Source: Phragmites australis (taxonomy: Eukaryota > Streptophyta > Magnoliopsida > Poales > Poaceae). Taken from it: 64,000 nucleotides of DNA. The position numbers and the translations under genes are program-made. The notes beneath the pieces are model-generated. The model was not told where the DNA came from and searched no databases. It worked only from the letters and a program-made list of their open reading frames with translations. Shown here in pieces: positions 34,708 through 46,701 of this stretch (positions are counted from its first letter, which is position 1; the number at the start of each line of letters is the position of its first letter). The stretch is from positions 4,350,001 to 4,414,000 of the forward strand of contig NC_084921.1 in NCBI RefSeq assembly GCF_958298935.1, in the 5' to 3' direction.

Positions 34708-37323
34708 TATCACATCCCAAATCCGTAACTATGACATTAAGCATAATCGTATATCATGAGCATGATGTTTATTGGCTAAGCATTTTATGAGTACGTGTTA
34801 ATTCTAATGGTAGTTTAATAATTGCTATGTGTTTTGCAAATACCTGATGTTAGAGTTTTCGTTAGTTTTTATTCCATATAGGCGTTGTGGGTGAATTAAA
34901 TTTAAATTTAGACTCATCTCATTTTGTAATCGTGGCCCATAATTCCTAGAATTATTAGAGCACTAGAGCGCCTCATGTTGGAATTTAAAATCGAGAGAGA
35001 AGGAAATGTTTTGTAACTGTTTTAGCTTGTCTCTCTAGTATGTGGGACCCACTAAGCTGGCCCCACCACCTCACCCCTCTCTCTCACTCGGCTGCACTCC
35101 ACCAGCAGCTCCCTCTCCCACACTCCACCTCACTCACTCTCCTCTCTCCCCAACCGGGCAGCACAAGGGACAAGAACAGCTCTCATTGCCCCCCCCCCCT
35201 CTCTCTCCCTCAAGCTCTCTCCATTCTCCACCCAAATCCCACTTCTAGAAGCAAAAGAAAGGTATGAATCTATTGTCATGATGTTCTCCACCTCTCTAGC
35301 CCTCCATCCATCCAAGAATTTCGTGCATGCATGAAGATTAGGAGGATTTGCAAATTATTTTTGTCACCCCTCTCTTCTCTGAAATTTGCAGCACCTTGGC
35401 CTCTCTACCACAAGCCTTTTTCCCACTAATTTCTCCTTCGCCGATGGTCACCAACCTTGGGAAAGAACCTTGGGTAAGTCCCTAGGGTTTCCATTGTATC
35501 AATGCACGTTCTTAGTTCAGTTTTGGATGGGTTTATGGGGCTGCCATCCAGGAATGGTGAAGCACCATTGTGTTCTTGAGGCAATAGAGCTAGAAGGAAT
35601 GTTTGCATGAGTAGAGCAAGTGATTCATATTTGTGGAGTAAGTAAATTAGGTTTAGAACCCACGCTTTAGTGCCTATACATGCTTATGTGGGTTGGGTCG
35701 AGACATGCAAATTGAATCAGCCTTGGTTCCTTCGCGAAGTTAGGCAATCTAGAAGGATCGGAAGTTCTGATTTTTTGATTTGAAACTTCCGGTTAAACTC
35801 GAGTTAACCCAACTGAGAGCCTAATTTTTGTATAAGTCCAAAGTATCCAACCAACACCGGAAGTTCCGACCCAAATACCGGAACCTCTGATTTAAGTAGA
35901 ATTTGCCAACCTAAGAACTCGTGTCCATACGGAAACCCGAATAAGCCGACCAGATCGGAAGTTCCGATCTTTTATACTGGAACTTCCAATTAAATAAAAA
36001 TTGCTAACTGAGAGCCCATATTTTCAAAGGTTCGGAAGGTCCGATCGATCGGAAGTTCTGACCCCCAGGTCAGAAGTTCCGATGTTACCCAGATTGTAAA
36101 CTTCTTTGTTCTTTCACGTGTTATTGTACTCTTAGCTTATTGTACTGCATCCTCATTCTTTACGCATCATGTGGCATATCTCATCGCACCTCATTCATGC
36201 TCATCGCATTGCATGCGCTTTTCTTTAGAGAGTGAAGGACCAGAGCGTGATGTGGGCGTGATCAAGGGGGATTTGTAGTTGGTGGTTGTTGATTATGAAG
36301 CTGAGCACCAAGACAAGCATCTAAGCAGACTTCACCTCATAATTTGGATCATGTGAAGTCAAATTTGATAAGTTATTACTTTATGTATGTTATGCATATT
36401 AGCTAGTCAATGTCGGGAAATCAGGTAGCACCTATCTTGTTGCATTATCCCTAACTAGTTATTGATGATTTCAATCCTTGTAGCCTGGGTATAACTATGT
36501 TAGTGTCTAACTGAAATTTTTTCCAAAATTCTTAGTAATGCATAGGTCTTCGGTAGAAGTCGAGCGGTAGAATGTTCCATCGTTCATGAGCTATAGGCTT
36601 AATTACATTCAAGGATAATGATGATGTTGGGATGTATGAGTTGTGAGGATGAGACGAGATATGGGTAGTGCTAGGGGTAGGTCGGGGAAGGAACACGGAT
36701 GCCATAGACTGCTTGCATCGATTAAGCACCGTTCGTTGGTGCAGTTGGCTTTAGTACTTATCTGTACTTTCCACATATCCGAATATGGTAACGATAAGCC
36801 GAATACCTTGGTAGCTGTGATCATTTGGGCTTGTACATCTACCGTGTGAGCGGATGGGCTTGTAGAGACACTTGAGGTTGCTTTGGGAGTAGACCTAAGT
36901 GGGCTCCGCACCGAGAGATGTCTGTTTCAAATGGTTTGGGCTGGTCGGGAAAGGTTGTCACGAGTACCCCCTTGTGTGGACCTGTGTGGTCATGCAAGCC
37001 AAATGGTTTTCGAGTAGTGTGGGTAAAGGAGTACCCCCTGCAGAGTGTAAGATCAATTTGAATTGCCGCTCTCTCGGTTATGAGCATGCTTCTGTCCATT
37101 TTCATCAAACGTATAGTTCGATATCGAGATGTTGTGATGGTATGTTGGGAAGTGGATGTGGATGTTGATGAAGAGTTGATATGGTTCAAGTTAAAGTTAT
37201 ATTATGTTGATCATCTCAGGATGAAAAGGTATAGGTGGTTAGGTGTAGATACTCACACATTTGGGTCAAATACTGCTTTGCTTATGGAATCACTTAACCT
37301 TGTGGCCATTTCCTTGCTAATTC
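34708..37323 (+). repeat. Tekay-type LTR fragment inside the first MULE, 3' end missing
   Basis: It starts TATCACATCCCAAATCC, matching TGTCATGTCCCAAAACC at 20790 with the first TG mutated. It then follows the solo LTR 20790-23673 in order: CT-rich leader (35040-35260), 'cataggtcttcggtagaagtcgagc' (36540), 'gagcatgcttctgtcca' (37081) and 'cttaaccttgtggcc' (37291). Similarity ends near 37323, so about the last 500 bases are gone. At 35750-36090 the motif 'cggaagttccga' recurs about eight times. The 3' truncation removes any TSD. Confidence 0.88.
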
Positions 37324-37485
37324 TTATCAAAAAAGCCATCATCAAAGTCATTACGTACCACACCCAAATCAAAGTTATTGGAACCATCGGCAACTATCTC
37401 CTGAACAGAGGCAAGAGGTATCTCTGGAACTGTAATATCGACGAAATCGGAGACAACGGCACCTCTGGACAATGACGGTAATTTT

Positions 37486-37734
37486 CTAAGTCAAATGCTC
37501 AATCAGCTCCACTTCCTGACTAATACTACCCAGCACGTCTTGAACCGATGCCATCGAGCTTCCCCCTATACCCACATCAACTATAACCTTCGCGCAACAA
37601 ACTTGAGAACCATTCACATAATCCTTGTACAACTTCCAATCATTCTCCGACACCAACTCCATGATAACGTAGTGAGCCCTACCACCCTGGCACTGCCGTT
37701 CACATATGTAAAGCCTACACATAATCCATTTCAA
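37486..37734 (-). pseudogene. N-terminal exon remnant of a MURA-like transposase gene in the first MULE
   Basis: The minus-strand ORF of 82 codons reads toward the middle of the element from the right inverted repeat. It includes 'AHYVIMELVSENDWKLYKDY' and 'CAKVIVDVGIGGSSM'. This kind of N-terminal stretch precedes the DNA-binding part in grass MURA-type transposases, but the DDE domain, zinc finger and SWIM domain are all missing. Position near the right inverted repeat and inward orientation support the call; the exact family is from memory only. Confidence 0.5.
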
Positions 37735-38210
37735 TACCTACGCCTCATCATTTCATCACAACAATTCAAAATTACTCATATATATATAGAAGAGCATGCT
37801 TTTCTCATATACATTAAGCCTAATCATATATGATTTAATTTCATACGCTCAAATAATTGCATGTAACAAATTCTACACGTTACACATGTGTAACTATACA
37901 TCCATAGCACGATATTTGACCTCCGATCTAACCCCAAAACATACAAATTTCATATATCGTCATCAACAAAATCCTAAACCCTAACTACCCTTGAACTAAG
38001 AATGCAAGCCAAAAAAACTGAAAAAACTTGGAGGGAATGGAGGATACCTTCCTAGGACATGTCCCCACGAAATCCCCTTCGAATCGGACCCGATTGGTGG
38101 AGGAATGGGAGGGGGGTCATCGGCACCGCCGTTGTGTCGCCTGGTCATAGAGAGCTAGAGGAGGAAGAAGAGTTGCGGGAGAGAAGGGCCGGTGCGGTTC
38201 TCTGTATACA

Positions 38211-38448
38211 GCTGAGTCACGTCAAAGGTGTTGGTGTGACAGGCGATCGCGCCAACCCCTATGGCGCGACTCAGATGCGCCACGTCGGCCCCACATGTAA
38301 AGGTGTCAGGGCTACCGTCAGCGTGGCCACCTTGGTTACGCCAATGCATGTGGCGTGACTAAGTTAGGAAGTCACGCTAAGGCTTTAAGTGTGATAAAAT
38401 AGGCTACTTCCTGGAAATTTAATTTCCTATGTGCTATTTTTAAAATAT
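38211..38448. repeat. Right terminal inverted repeat of the first MULE
   Basis: Inverted partner of 33749-33984; see there for matching phrases. The outer end, 'gctatttttaaaatat', mirrors 'attttaaaatagc' on the left. Confidence 0.85.
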
Positions 38449-41222
38449 CTCTACTACTTAAAAAATATGAAGTGACTAGTTATTTGCCCGTGCTTTGCAA
38501 CGGGCGCCAAAAAATTGTTAGACAAAAGTGATGAAACACACGTACAGCCATGCAAGGATTATTATTTCAGTTGATCTTGCATCATATGTAAGTTTTTTAT
38601 GCTAGTTTTGACTCACTTATGATGTTTCTGCAGCGTGAGCGTTAAGAATCAAATTGAGAGGTTGAAAAATCAAAAGAAGAAGCTTGAATCATTGTGTCAA
38701 TCACTGCATACAGAAAGGAAACAAGACCCCTCCGGTGGTACTCCTGATGCCATTTTTAAACAAGCAGATCTAACAATGGATCGTGAAGGATCATAGTGCT
38801 TATATGCTTCATGTTGTGCATGCCAAAATACCATTGGTGCCGCCTACAGCTTACCGAGATTTCTGAAGCCTGAGAAACGGATATGTCATCCATGTAGATC
38901 CCAGTATACAAATGGTGGGAAAAAATTGATGGTGCAGAGGGATTGAATACTCTTTTATTCCTAACGGTATCCAGCAAAAAACACGTATCCACACACTTCG
39001 TGATTTGTGTAGTCATCCAAACATAGCTTTAGAAAAGCTCAAAGATGACAGAACAACCTTATTCATCTAGAGCCCATGTAAGCTGGAAAACTACATCCAA
39101 AATTCCATGTCATCCAAAGGTGTAGAACATTTGGCCCAACATCTATCTAGCACATCACATGTCATCCAAAACTACTGAAGTTGGCTTTGTTGGCTTGTAT
39201 GAACCATCATTCCTCGGTATTCTTGTGGTTCATCAAAAGGATGAGATGCTTGCTCTCCCTCATCATCACCCAAAGGTCACCACAGATGGTAATGGATGGA
39301 AGGATGGACAAGGATGAGCTTCCAAAAGATATCAGGCCTCCTCCCAATCTTTGAGGCTTTGAGGTCTCCCATTCCTAGAAATATTGAAAGACACATCAAT
39401 TTTGATACTCACATGTCAAGCTCGGCTTAATAATTCTCCTTATGTCAAGCCAATTGACATTTAAAAGACAAATCAGTATGCATGGAGAGGCAGCTTTGCC
39501 TCCTAGAAAATATTATCAAATTTCCTACATGAGAAGCTAATGCATGTTGCTAGTCTATTGGACATCATTAGTATAGATACCTTTGTGACTATACAAATCC
39601 ATGTCCAAACAACAACAACATAGCCTTTTATCTTAAGTATATTGGCCCAAAGCTCACATGTCCTGATAATCTATGTCCAAACTCCAGACTCTAGAATGAT
39701 CTAAATTTTAACCACCCGCGTCTTAAGTGTTAGAACTAATAAACCAATCTCCACAGAAACAGACTGACACGAGCTAATCCTACGCATGGCCTTGTGCAAA
39801 GTTTTGAACAATTCACAAAACTGATAACATTCTAAGTTGCCAAGGCCAACCGCATAGCATTCCAAAACCTTCCAAAGTGTCCTTACTCCCTTTCCCACGA
39901 TCCAAGAACATCAGCCTAAGTACTGATACACAAAACCATCAAGAATAGCATTATGATAGAATGTCATCAATCTGGTCTCTTGTGCACCTAGAAACACAGT
40001 AAAAATCTAATGAAATCTGCTTCCACACATTTTAATTCCCAAAGAGTCAGAGTCGTTCTAGACAGGCCAGTGTTCACAATTCTGATGGGAACCGTCAGGT
40101 TCACAGTTGTGACAGAGTAGGATAAGATTCAGATTCCAACCAATTTGGGATTAAAATTTGAGTGATGTAAGTGATTGGATAAATTAACTTTATGTAGTAT
40201 ATGAGTGGAATTTAACTTAAACACATATGATATATGCTCAATATCTGACACATGACAGTATGACACCCATGTAGCTCTTGTTTGGTTATTCCATATTGCC
40301 ATGCAACATGTAGGCATATATCCTCAGTCCTAAAGAAACTTAGCTCTATTGTTCCTAGCTAAATGTATTCCATATACAAAGTTACAAACAGCTCAAAATT
40401 TAATGTACACCCATGCAATAATGGCATTGATGTGTGTGCCAATGAGTGTTCACAACCGTTTTTTTATTACTGGAATTTCGGTGGAGGCTAGCTGGAATTT
40501 CTAGTTCTAGATTTGAATTATGAATTGAGCCATTGGAATTTGGAACCCAAATTGCCTGCAAGAAGGCCATATCCTACTCGGGAAAAAGCTAGATTATGGC
40601 TCCAGATCTTGGGTGAAAATTTTGCAAGTATGCAAGCATTATTCCTCTTCTACACGGATAGAATGGAGAAGTCGCTAAAATTAGTGAAATCTTGAGCCCA
40701 AATCTAGATATATCAAGATATATGTGCGCATTTGATTGCATCGAAGCACACCTCTGAACTCCAAAGTAGATCAGAGTCAAAGCTAATGCTAAAGTATTTG
40801 TTGTCTTATCCTCAATGAACTTCGATGCCTTATAACCACACAAATATGCATATAGTTCATTCTAACCAGTTATTGCAGGGAGGAATATCTAGTGTAGATT
40901 ATCCCCCAAAGAACACAAGGTCAATGATGATTTTTTTTTCTATTGTTTCTCCTAACATAACCAACCTTTATTAACATTACTTTTCACCCAAAAAAATGTG
41001 TGACTCACCCAAAATTCCAATAGGATACTAAAAGGCAACCGGATTGAAAGAAGCCATCATTGTATTAGTAGATCTAGGATGCAAAATACCTTAGTAGATA
41101 TAGGATGCAAAATTTAACAATTGACAGAATCTAGCACCTTGATCTGCTCATCTTTGTAAGACACAAGAGTAATAAAAAACCTGAAGCAACGAAAATTCAA
41201 GCAAAGAGATCGATCTGGTACC
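38449..41222. other. Intergenic region with dispersed-repeat traces
   Basis: It starts with 'gcccgtgctttgcaacgggc' (38488-38507), an imperfect palindrome often seen at or near the ends of small non-autonomous elements in grasses. It then holds the taxilin-like fragment described separately. From 38800 to 41170 I see only short ORFs without motifs. Phrases about 39050-39200 repeat 'cacatgtcatccaaa'-like words. No full element or gene recognised. Confidence 0.4.
38635..38796 (+). pseudogene. Taxilin-like coiled-coil exon fragment
   Basis: After a good splice acceptor (tttctgcag, ending 38633) the plus strand reads 'SVKNQIERLKNQKKKLESLC' then 'QSLHTERKQDPSGG' and 'TPDAIFKQADLTMDREGS', followed by a stop. 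The 'KNQKxKLESLCxSLxxERK' pattern is the conserved end of the taxilin coiled coil (syntaxin-binding vesicle traffic proteins). No neighbouring exons are visible within several kilobases, so it looks like a duplicated or transposon-carried exon rather than a working gene. It could also be another coiled-coil family. Confidence 0.5.
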
Positions 41223-41836
41223 TCAATTTACTTTCGGATTGGGCATGGGAAAGAGCCCCCCGCATGTCGCGGCCGCTGCGCGTGGTAGCGTGAAACCGAG
41301 CAGCTTTTGGAGGTTGGTGCGGATGCTCATGGAGCAGAGGAAGTAGAGGAAGACTATGGAGCAGTCGGTGGGGTCGTTCCCGAGTAGGCCACGGTGGCTC
41401 ATCCACTAAACAAGCGGGAGGGTGCGAAGGGCAGCTTGGCGATGGCACGTCCCTCAAAGAGCGAGTTGAGCAGGCCGAAGACAATGAAGAGCACGACGGC
41501 GACGACAGCGCCCGACTTGAGCTTGGAGAGCGAGAGCTCCAGTGTGGCGTCCTTGAGGCTGGTCTCGACGCAGTCCATCTTCTTGACCCGCAACAAGGCA
41601 AGCTGCACGGAAGAGGAGGAGGAGGTGGCGCTGGAGGAGGTAGAGGGGTTGGAGCTGGACTTCATGGCGTCAAGCTTGCATGAGTGGCGCTCGAAGGAGG
41701 CGTGGAGCGAGTTGTAGGTGGCGGTGCGATAGATGAGGAGCCATGAGATGGCCTCGCAAAGCACGGCCGTCGCAGCGGAGATGGCCACCACCGAGAGGCT
41801 ATCGCCATAGTGTAGGGAGGACAACGCCGAGGCCAT
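41223..41836 (-). pseudogene. TMCO1-like ER calcium-channel/translocon membrane protein gene with one frameshift
   Basis: The minus-strand ORF starts at the ATG at 41836 (MASALSSLHYGD). It shows the family landmarks: a first membrane segment 'VVAISAATAVLCEAISWLLI' ending 'YRT', a Lys/Ser linker, 'LSLSKLKSGAVVAVVLFIVF', and the signature 'SLFEGRAIAKLPFAPSRLFS'. There the frame ends early (TGA near 41399). In the next frame the expected continuation follows at once: 'MSHRGLLGNDPTDCS', 'FLYFLCSMSIRTNLQKLLGF' and 'GGLFPMPNPKVN', ending at TGA 41223-41225. One missing base near 41401 accounts for this. The total of about 204 residues fits plant TMCO1 proteins. TMCO1 is an ER membrane protein of the Oxa1 family linked to calcium release and the translocon. 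No intron is seen in the coding part. It is either a recent pseudogene or intact with a sequencing error; a GT right after the stop could be a 3' UTR intron donor. Confidence 0.8.
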
Positions 41837-42472
41837 CTCTTGTTCGGTCCTTCGGCTCCGTCCGATGCGATGTGCTGACGAGGCCAGTCTCGGTGGGATT
41901 CGGCATGCGACGATGGGAGAAATGAGATATCTCGATTTGGCTGTAGAGAAATCAGGAGGGACGGAACGGGGGAGCGGAGAAATCGGGAGGCGATTTCGGG
42001 AGCGGGGAGAAGGAGCAGGGGGACTAATGCGCAATGCGCGCAGGCGGGTGAAGGAGCCATAGGACGGACGCACGAGCAATCGGACGGACGCACGCACAGG
42101 CGATTGGTAGAGGAATTGCAAGAGACAGAGGAATATTCTAGTGAAATAACACGCCTTAGGTCTTTTTTAATTTTTTATAATTAAGGGAGAAGAGAGAAAG
42201 ATCCCTGAAGTCTTCACGTGGTCTGTCCTCCCTTCCGGTGCCCTCCCATCCATTTGGGCCATGTCATGCACCCGCAGGCCTACCTACCACGCCACACAGG
42301 CCTGGCAGCTGCGCGCCCGTCCTGGTCTACTCCCGACCACAACCCACGTGGGCCAAGGAGCCCGCAGCCGACTGCACCTCACGCTGAGATGCCAGGCCGC
42401 CCTCTGCCTGGGCCGGCTCAACTGGCCAGCCACTCGGGCCAATCGCATGGGCCATCTGCCCACTGCCACCTG
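41837..42472. other. Upstream region of the TMCO1-like gene and left flank of the large MULE
   Basis: 41840-42120 is GC-rich and probably the 5' UTR and promoter of the TMCO1-like gene; the reading frame stays open upstream by composition. 42190-42250 ('cctgaagtcttcacgtggtctgtcctccc') resembles 54836-54870 and 55030-55070 on the far side of the MULE, a dispersed repeat. Confidence 0.45.
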
Positions 42473-42481
42473 CTCGGTCTC
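42473..42481. other. Left 9-bp target-site duplication of the large MULE
   Basis: CTCGGTCTC, identical to 54431-54439. Nine-bp duplications are diagnostic of Mutator-superfamily insertion. Confidence 0.95.
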
Positions 42482-42600
42482 GAGTTTTCTTTATTTTTAT
42501 ATTTTTTGGATTAAAAATTTAAATAAATAGATTCCTCATAGAAAAAATTACAAAACTAGGCGCCTGCAGCCCTCTGAGAGGGCAGTTAGACCAGCTAACC
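42482..42600. repeat. Left terminal inverted repeat of the large MULE
   Basis: Inverted match to 54310-54430. The inner part has reiterated 'ccctctgagaggg' and 'accgcccyctcagagggcgg' palindromes, which occur on both sides but in shuffled order, so the inner limit of the repeat is not sharp. Confidence 0.85.
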
Positions 42601-42992
42601 GCCCCCTCAGAGGGCGGCAAGGAGGCTAACCGCCCTCTCTGGGTAAGGGCCTTTTTTCCCCACAAATGCCAAATTTTGTGTAATTCATAAAATAAAAAAG
42701 GGCTTTAAGAAAATTTGGAATTAAAATTTGGAGTAGGTTATGTAATAGTCGGAGAATAAAAAAATTAGTTATTAGCACTCGTAGCATATTATGTGGTTAT
42801 GGGATGCGAACGACGACAAACATAGTATTAAATATAGGGTGAAAATATTACATAAGACTGTAACCACGACGACACGACGAGGAAACGAAGGTGGCATGTA
42901 CGGTTCGCACTAAGACCTACTTATTAGTGCGTCGATCCTAATCATAACATGCCTTAGAGAGTGAAAGTATGTCGGGTTATATTAGATACTCT

Positions 42993-43493
42993 CTACTGAG
43001 TGCATCTAGGATATTTTCCCTTTTGGAGGGCATCGGGACCTGCCGCCTTAGCACGGCGGGCTCTCTCCTGCTTCCTTGCCTTCTCAGCCTCCCGACATGC
43101 GTACGCTTCCCTTCTCCACCTCTTGTTCATGTCGACCCACTGCTTCTGTTCCTCATTTTGCTCATTGTCGAGCCATTGAATAAAATCACAGAGCGGTGGA
43201 GGGGACTGAACAAATAGAACAACATGAGCGGTTAGTAAAACAGGGTGTGAAATCGGCAGAGATGAGGCTGATATCTGTTGTTATACCGGTCGATACTCAT
43301 ATGTTGCATGTTGAGGCTTGTCATACTCGTAGTTGGCACACATGAAGAAGCGCAGCCCATAGGTGTATGAGATGTCCTGCGACTCGCGGAGCTTGTAAAG
43401 GTCACCACAGAAGCACATTGGTGGTTCGATACCTTGAGGTACGGTAGTCCCCTAATGTTTCTTTGGTGGGCTCGATGGAGCTGAGGAAGACAT
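42993..43493 (-). pseudogene. GRF-type zinc-finger protein of the large MULE
   Basis: The minus strand starts MSSSAPSSPPKKH, then has a stop near 43453. The first exon continues with 'PMCFCGDLYKLRESQD' and 'YGLRFFMCANYEYDKP', a GRF-like finger with C-x-C-G and C positions. An intron of about 80 bases with GT/AG borders lies near 43207-43290. The second exon reads 'PPPLCDFIQWLDNEQNEEQK', a charged helix with 'REAEKARKQERARRAK', and ends 'GKYPRCTQ' at 42993. This protein type recurs in grass MULEs next to the transposase; its role is unknown, perhaps nucleic-acid binding. One internal stop argues against function. Confidence 0.65.
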
Positions 43494-44679
43494 TGCACTT
43501 GAGAGATCTGGGAAATGAGTGGTGCATCAACGTAAGGAGGTTCGGCTATTTATGGTTGGGGGAAGTAGGAACATTGGATTCGCTCTTGAAGAAAAGAGTG
43601 AGTGCAGGGGCTCAGATGGTGGCAGGAGCATCGGATTCCATCTTGAAGAATGGGAAAGTTGTGTCACTGATGATGGTCAGATATTCCACATTTATTGGTA
43701 CCTGTGTTGTCATTTATTATTTGGAAAAAGCTGTCCAGTGTTGTCACTTCTTGTCTAAAGCCTGCGCAAGGAGGCATATGTTGTCATGTCATGGTTAAAG
43801 TTCAATAGTGTGGTCACTTCGTGATTAAAGTTACACTCCCAACAGAGTACGTGAGGTGTCACTCGTTGCATAAGTTGCTTTGTAAGATATAATGATGACG
43901 ATAGAATGTAGCGTGTGGTCGCGTCGGATTAAGAAATGCAACTAGGATGCCATCGTTTTGGAATACAAAATGCAGTTACAACATGCTAAGTGGACCATAA
44001 AGAGTAAATGTGTCTGAATACGTAGGAGTACATCGTGAAGCGAATATGCATATGTAATTTACAAAAAATCTAAAATTCTACTGTTGACTCCCCCGTTGCT
44101 GTCGCCCGTGCCCCCCCATCGTGGTCCCGATGCCGCTAGTTAACCCTCACATGGCCCCTAGAGTAGATGAGGGGGTCGGGTGGACCGACCTGTCTGGTAG
44201 GCCTAGCAGGGAGCACCGGTGTCGAGGCCTCGTCCTGCGTGGGCTATGTCCGAAGGGGAGCACTGGGTACCTAGGACCGCTGGAGGACGTCATATTCAGG
44301 TGTGCCCCTGAAGAAGTCACGAACGAGATCGTATGCGGCGTTTGGGCTAGCCTCATCCTCCTGACTAGGGTAGGAGGACTGTGAAGGCTCTCCTGGCGTC
44401 CATGTGTACTGGCTGCAGGGGCCTACGAACAAATAATTATGTTAGATACGAACAATATGGTATTGGAAGTAGTAGTAAAAAATATACAATTGTACCTGCG
44501 TGGTATGCCGGTGCAGTAGAAGAAGGCTAGGCTGTCGTGCCGTAGTATGGCTCGAATGATGCTGGTGGAGTCGGGCGTGGGGCTGCTGAAGACGAACCGG
44601 TCTTATCACCGAAGTAACCTGTGCACAATATTACCTTAATTTGCTGAATGTATTGAAAACTGGGATGAAGGGGGCGGCC

Positions 44680-46529
44680 AGTACCTGAGGGTGGACGCAC
44701 AGGGCTCGATCTACAAGGCTGCGTCGAGGCTTGTGTAGGTGCACCTAATGAAAGTTTAATAATCAATGAAGTAGTAAGTAACGAATATTGTTGAATGTCG
44801 TTCGAAATAAAAATTCGTACCTATTTGCTCCGAGCCTGCATGACATGGTAAAAGGGATCGTGTGGGTGCCGACACCAATGAACGGCGATGCACATCTAAC
44901 CGCCGAGACGACTCGGCGTGGACACCACTAGACCTGGGAGGCGCCCCTGCTACATCTGTGGTGGATCGGCAGGAGGTAAACTTTAAGGCGCGTGCAGTCT
45001 TGTCGAAAACCCGCTTGATCAAGCCTGCAACATCCGACGCACTGAGGTGTTGCCCTTGCCGGAGGCGGTCCATGGCACCAGTTGCATCCTTATGTACATC
45101 ATAAATGATATCTGCCTGCGGATACGAACAAGAAAAAAACAATTAAAATATACGGTTTTATTCGTTGAGTATGGACTACTGACTTGAAAGGAAAACTTAC
45201 CGCTAATGCAGCGTCCTCATCCCAATGCACCGGGTATGCCTCCGTTGTCGACGCGATGTGGGGCTGGACACCCTCAGGGGTGTAGGTGACCCGTGTGCGT
45301 ATACGTGGAACGTACCACCGTAGGTACTCGTTGAAGCTCCGCTCGTTGTAGGGACGGACCTCCTCCACGACATCCTGTAGCGCTTGGGCCCATGCTGCCA
45401 CGTAAGGGGCCAAGCGATCTGCCCAGAGGTTGCCAACCGGCTGGCCTTTGCGTGTGTACCTGCAATTGAACCATGGTAAATGTAAGTCACAATAAGACGA
45501 AGGTTACGAAAACTTTAATTTTGCATATGTACCTGTGGACGTGCACGGGGATGGTACGAATGTGGACTAGAGGGAATGCCTAGTGACGGCCAAACTGCCG
45601 CATGACGCGGTGCGGTGAGTATTCTTCGACGTAGATGTCGAAGACAGGCGGTGCCTTCGTGAGTCAGTAATCCTCGTCGCGGGTACACAACGGTGACAAA
45701 CCCAAACCTGGCATACGGCACAAGCGTCCTCGCAACCAGGTGGCCTTAGCCGCTGGTGAACATAACCCACCCAAACAATCAAAGCAGAAAGGCCTCCAAA
45801 TGCCTGGACACCGAATATGCGTTGGCATGGGGGTGTATGTACGCCGGCTGCAAATATGACTGGTGTCAATAACGATCATTACTCGATACTACAATAGTAA
45901 ATGATAGGTTGTATTGTACCGAACCTGAAACTGTAGGATCCACTTCTTCGTTGGCCCTCGTGCATCGGACAAGAACTCAGGCACGTAGGGGGGTGCGTCC
46001 GCCTTCCGCTCAACCGGGCCAAAGCCCTGATGCATGACGTTGATCTAGTCAGCATCCATATTGATGACCCCAACCGCAGCTCCCGCGCAAGGTAGGCCTA
46101 AGAGGTAGGCTACATCCTGTAACGTCGGGGTCATCTCGCCGCACGGGAGATGGAACGTATGTGTCTTCGGCCTCCATCGGTCGACCAGAGCTGCTATCAG
46201 CGGCCGGTCAAAGTAGAAACAACATGCAGCTGCCTCGGGATTCTCCGTTGATCGGGCCTCAACCAACAGGCAAAGCGGTAGGAGTCCCACTGCTGCCAAC
46301 CTAAAAGTATTGCAGTACATCAATAATATGGAATTACATCAGTGATATGGCAATTTCGTATGAAATTATCGAAGTACCTGTGCTTCCATCGCTCGTCGAT
46401 CGTAAGCAGCTCTCCAGGGCCCCGTGGTCGAAACACTCCTAGCTCCGTCTGGTGCTCGATGGACAAGAAGCTGCGATACCTCTTGTCCACTGCAGGGTCT
46501 AGAAGCTCGGGGGTCGCAGGGTCCGCCAT
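44680..46529 (-). pseudogene. Plant mobile domain (MAIN/PMD-like) protein gene carried by the large MULE
   Basis: The minus-strand gene has GT/AG exons at about 46529-46378 (MADPATPELLDPAVDKRYRS...), 46300-45925, 45847-45533, 45459-45201 and 45116-44821, plus a probable last exon near 44740-44683. Diagnostic PMD phrases: 'LIAALVDRWRPKTHTFHLP', 'GEMTPTLQDVAYLLGLPC', 'EAFLLWLFGWVMF', and 'LAPYVAAWAQALQDVV' with 'YNERSFNEYLRWYVPR'. PMD proteins are plant proteins, some transposon-borne and some domesticated (MAIN, MAIL1), with a role in genome stability and silencing. Two in-frame stops are seen: TAG at 46045-46047, where family members have Trp before 'INV', and TAA near 45747. Gene order (transposase then PMD, same strand) shows it is part of the MULE. 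Exon borders are by eye. Confidence 0.8.
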
Positions 46530-46701
46530 ATCTGCATTTGAAAGACATGTACATTAATGCATTGTTAGATATAGACAGTAACAATATACTTTGAATGCAA
46601 ATTCAATATATTACTATATGCAACATTAACACATTGCGACAGTTACCTACAAATGAAGGTTCAAATGCTACAAATCGAGCACAACGCGTCATAATACTCA
46701 C

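Larger units (their letters stand above)
33749..38448. mobile_element. Mutator-like element with ~237-bp inverted repeats, core replaced by LTR sequence
   Basis: About 236 bases at the left end (33749-33984) are the reverse complement of about 238 bases at the right end (38211-38448). Examples: 'ttttatcacacctaaagtc' against 'gctttaagtgtgataaaat', and 'ggggttggtgtgac' against 'gtgttggtgtgacaggcg'. Long inverted repeats like these mark MULEs. Inside are two short coding remnants pointing toward each other and a 2.6-kb Tekay LTR fragment. Only about 2.1 kb of own sequence remains. I could not find a matching 9-bp duplication, so the outer limits may be off by some bases. Confidence 0.85.
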
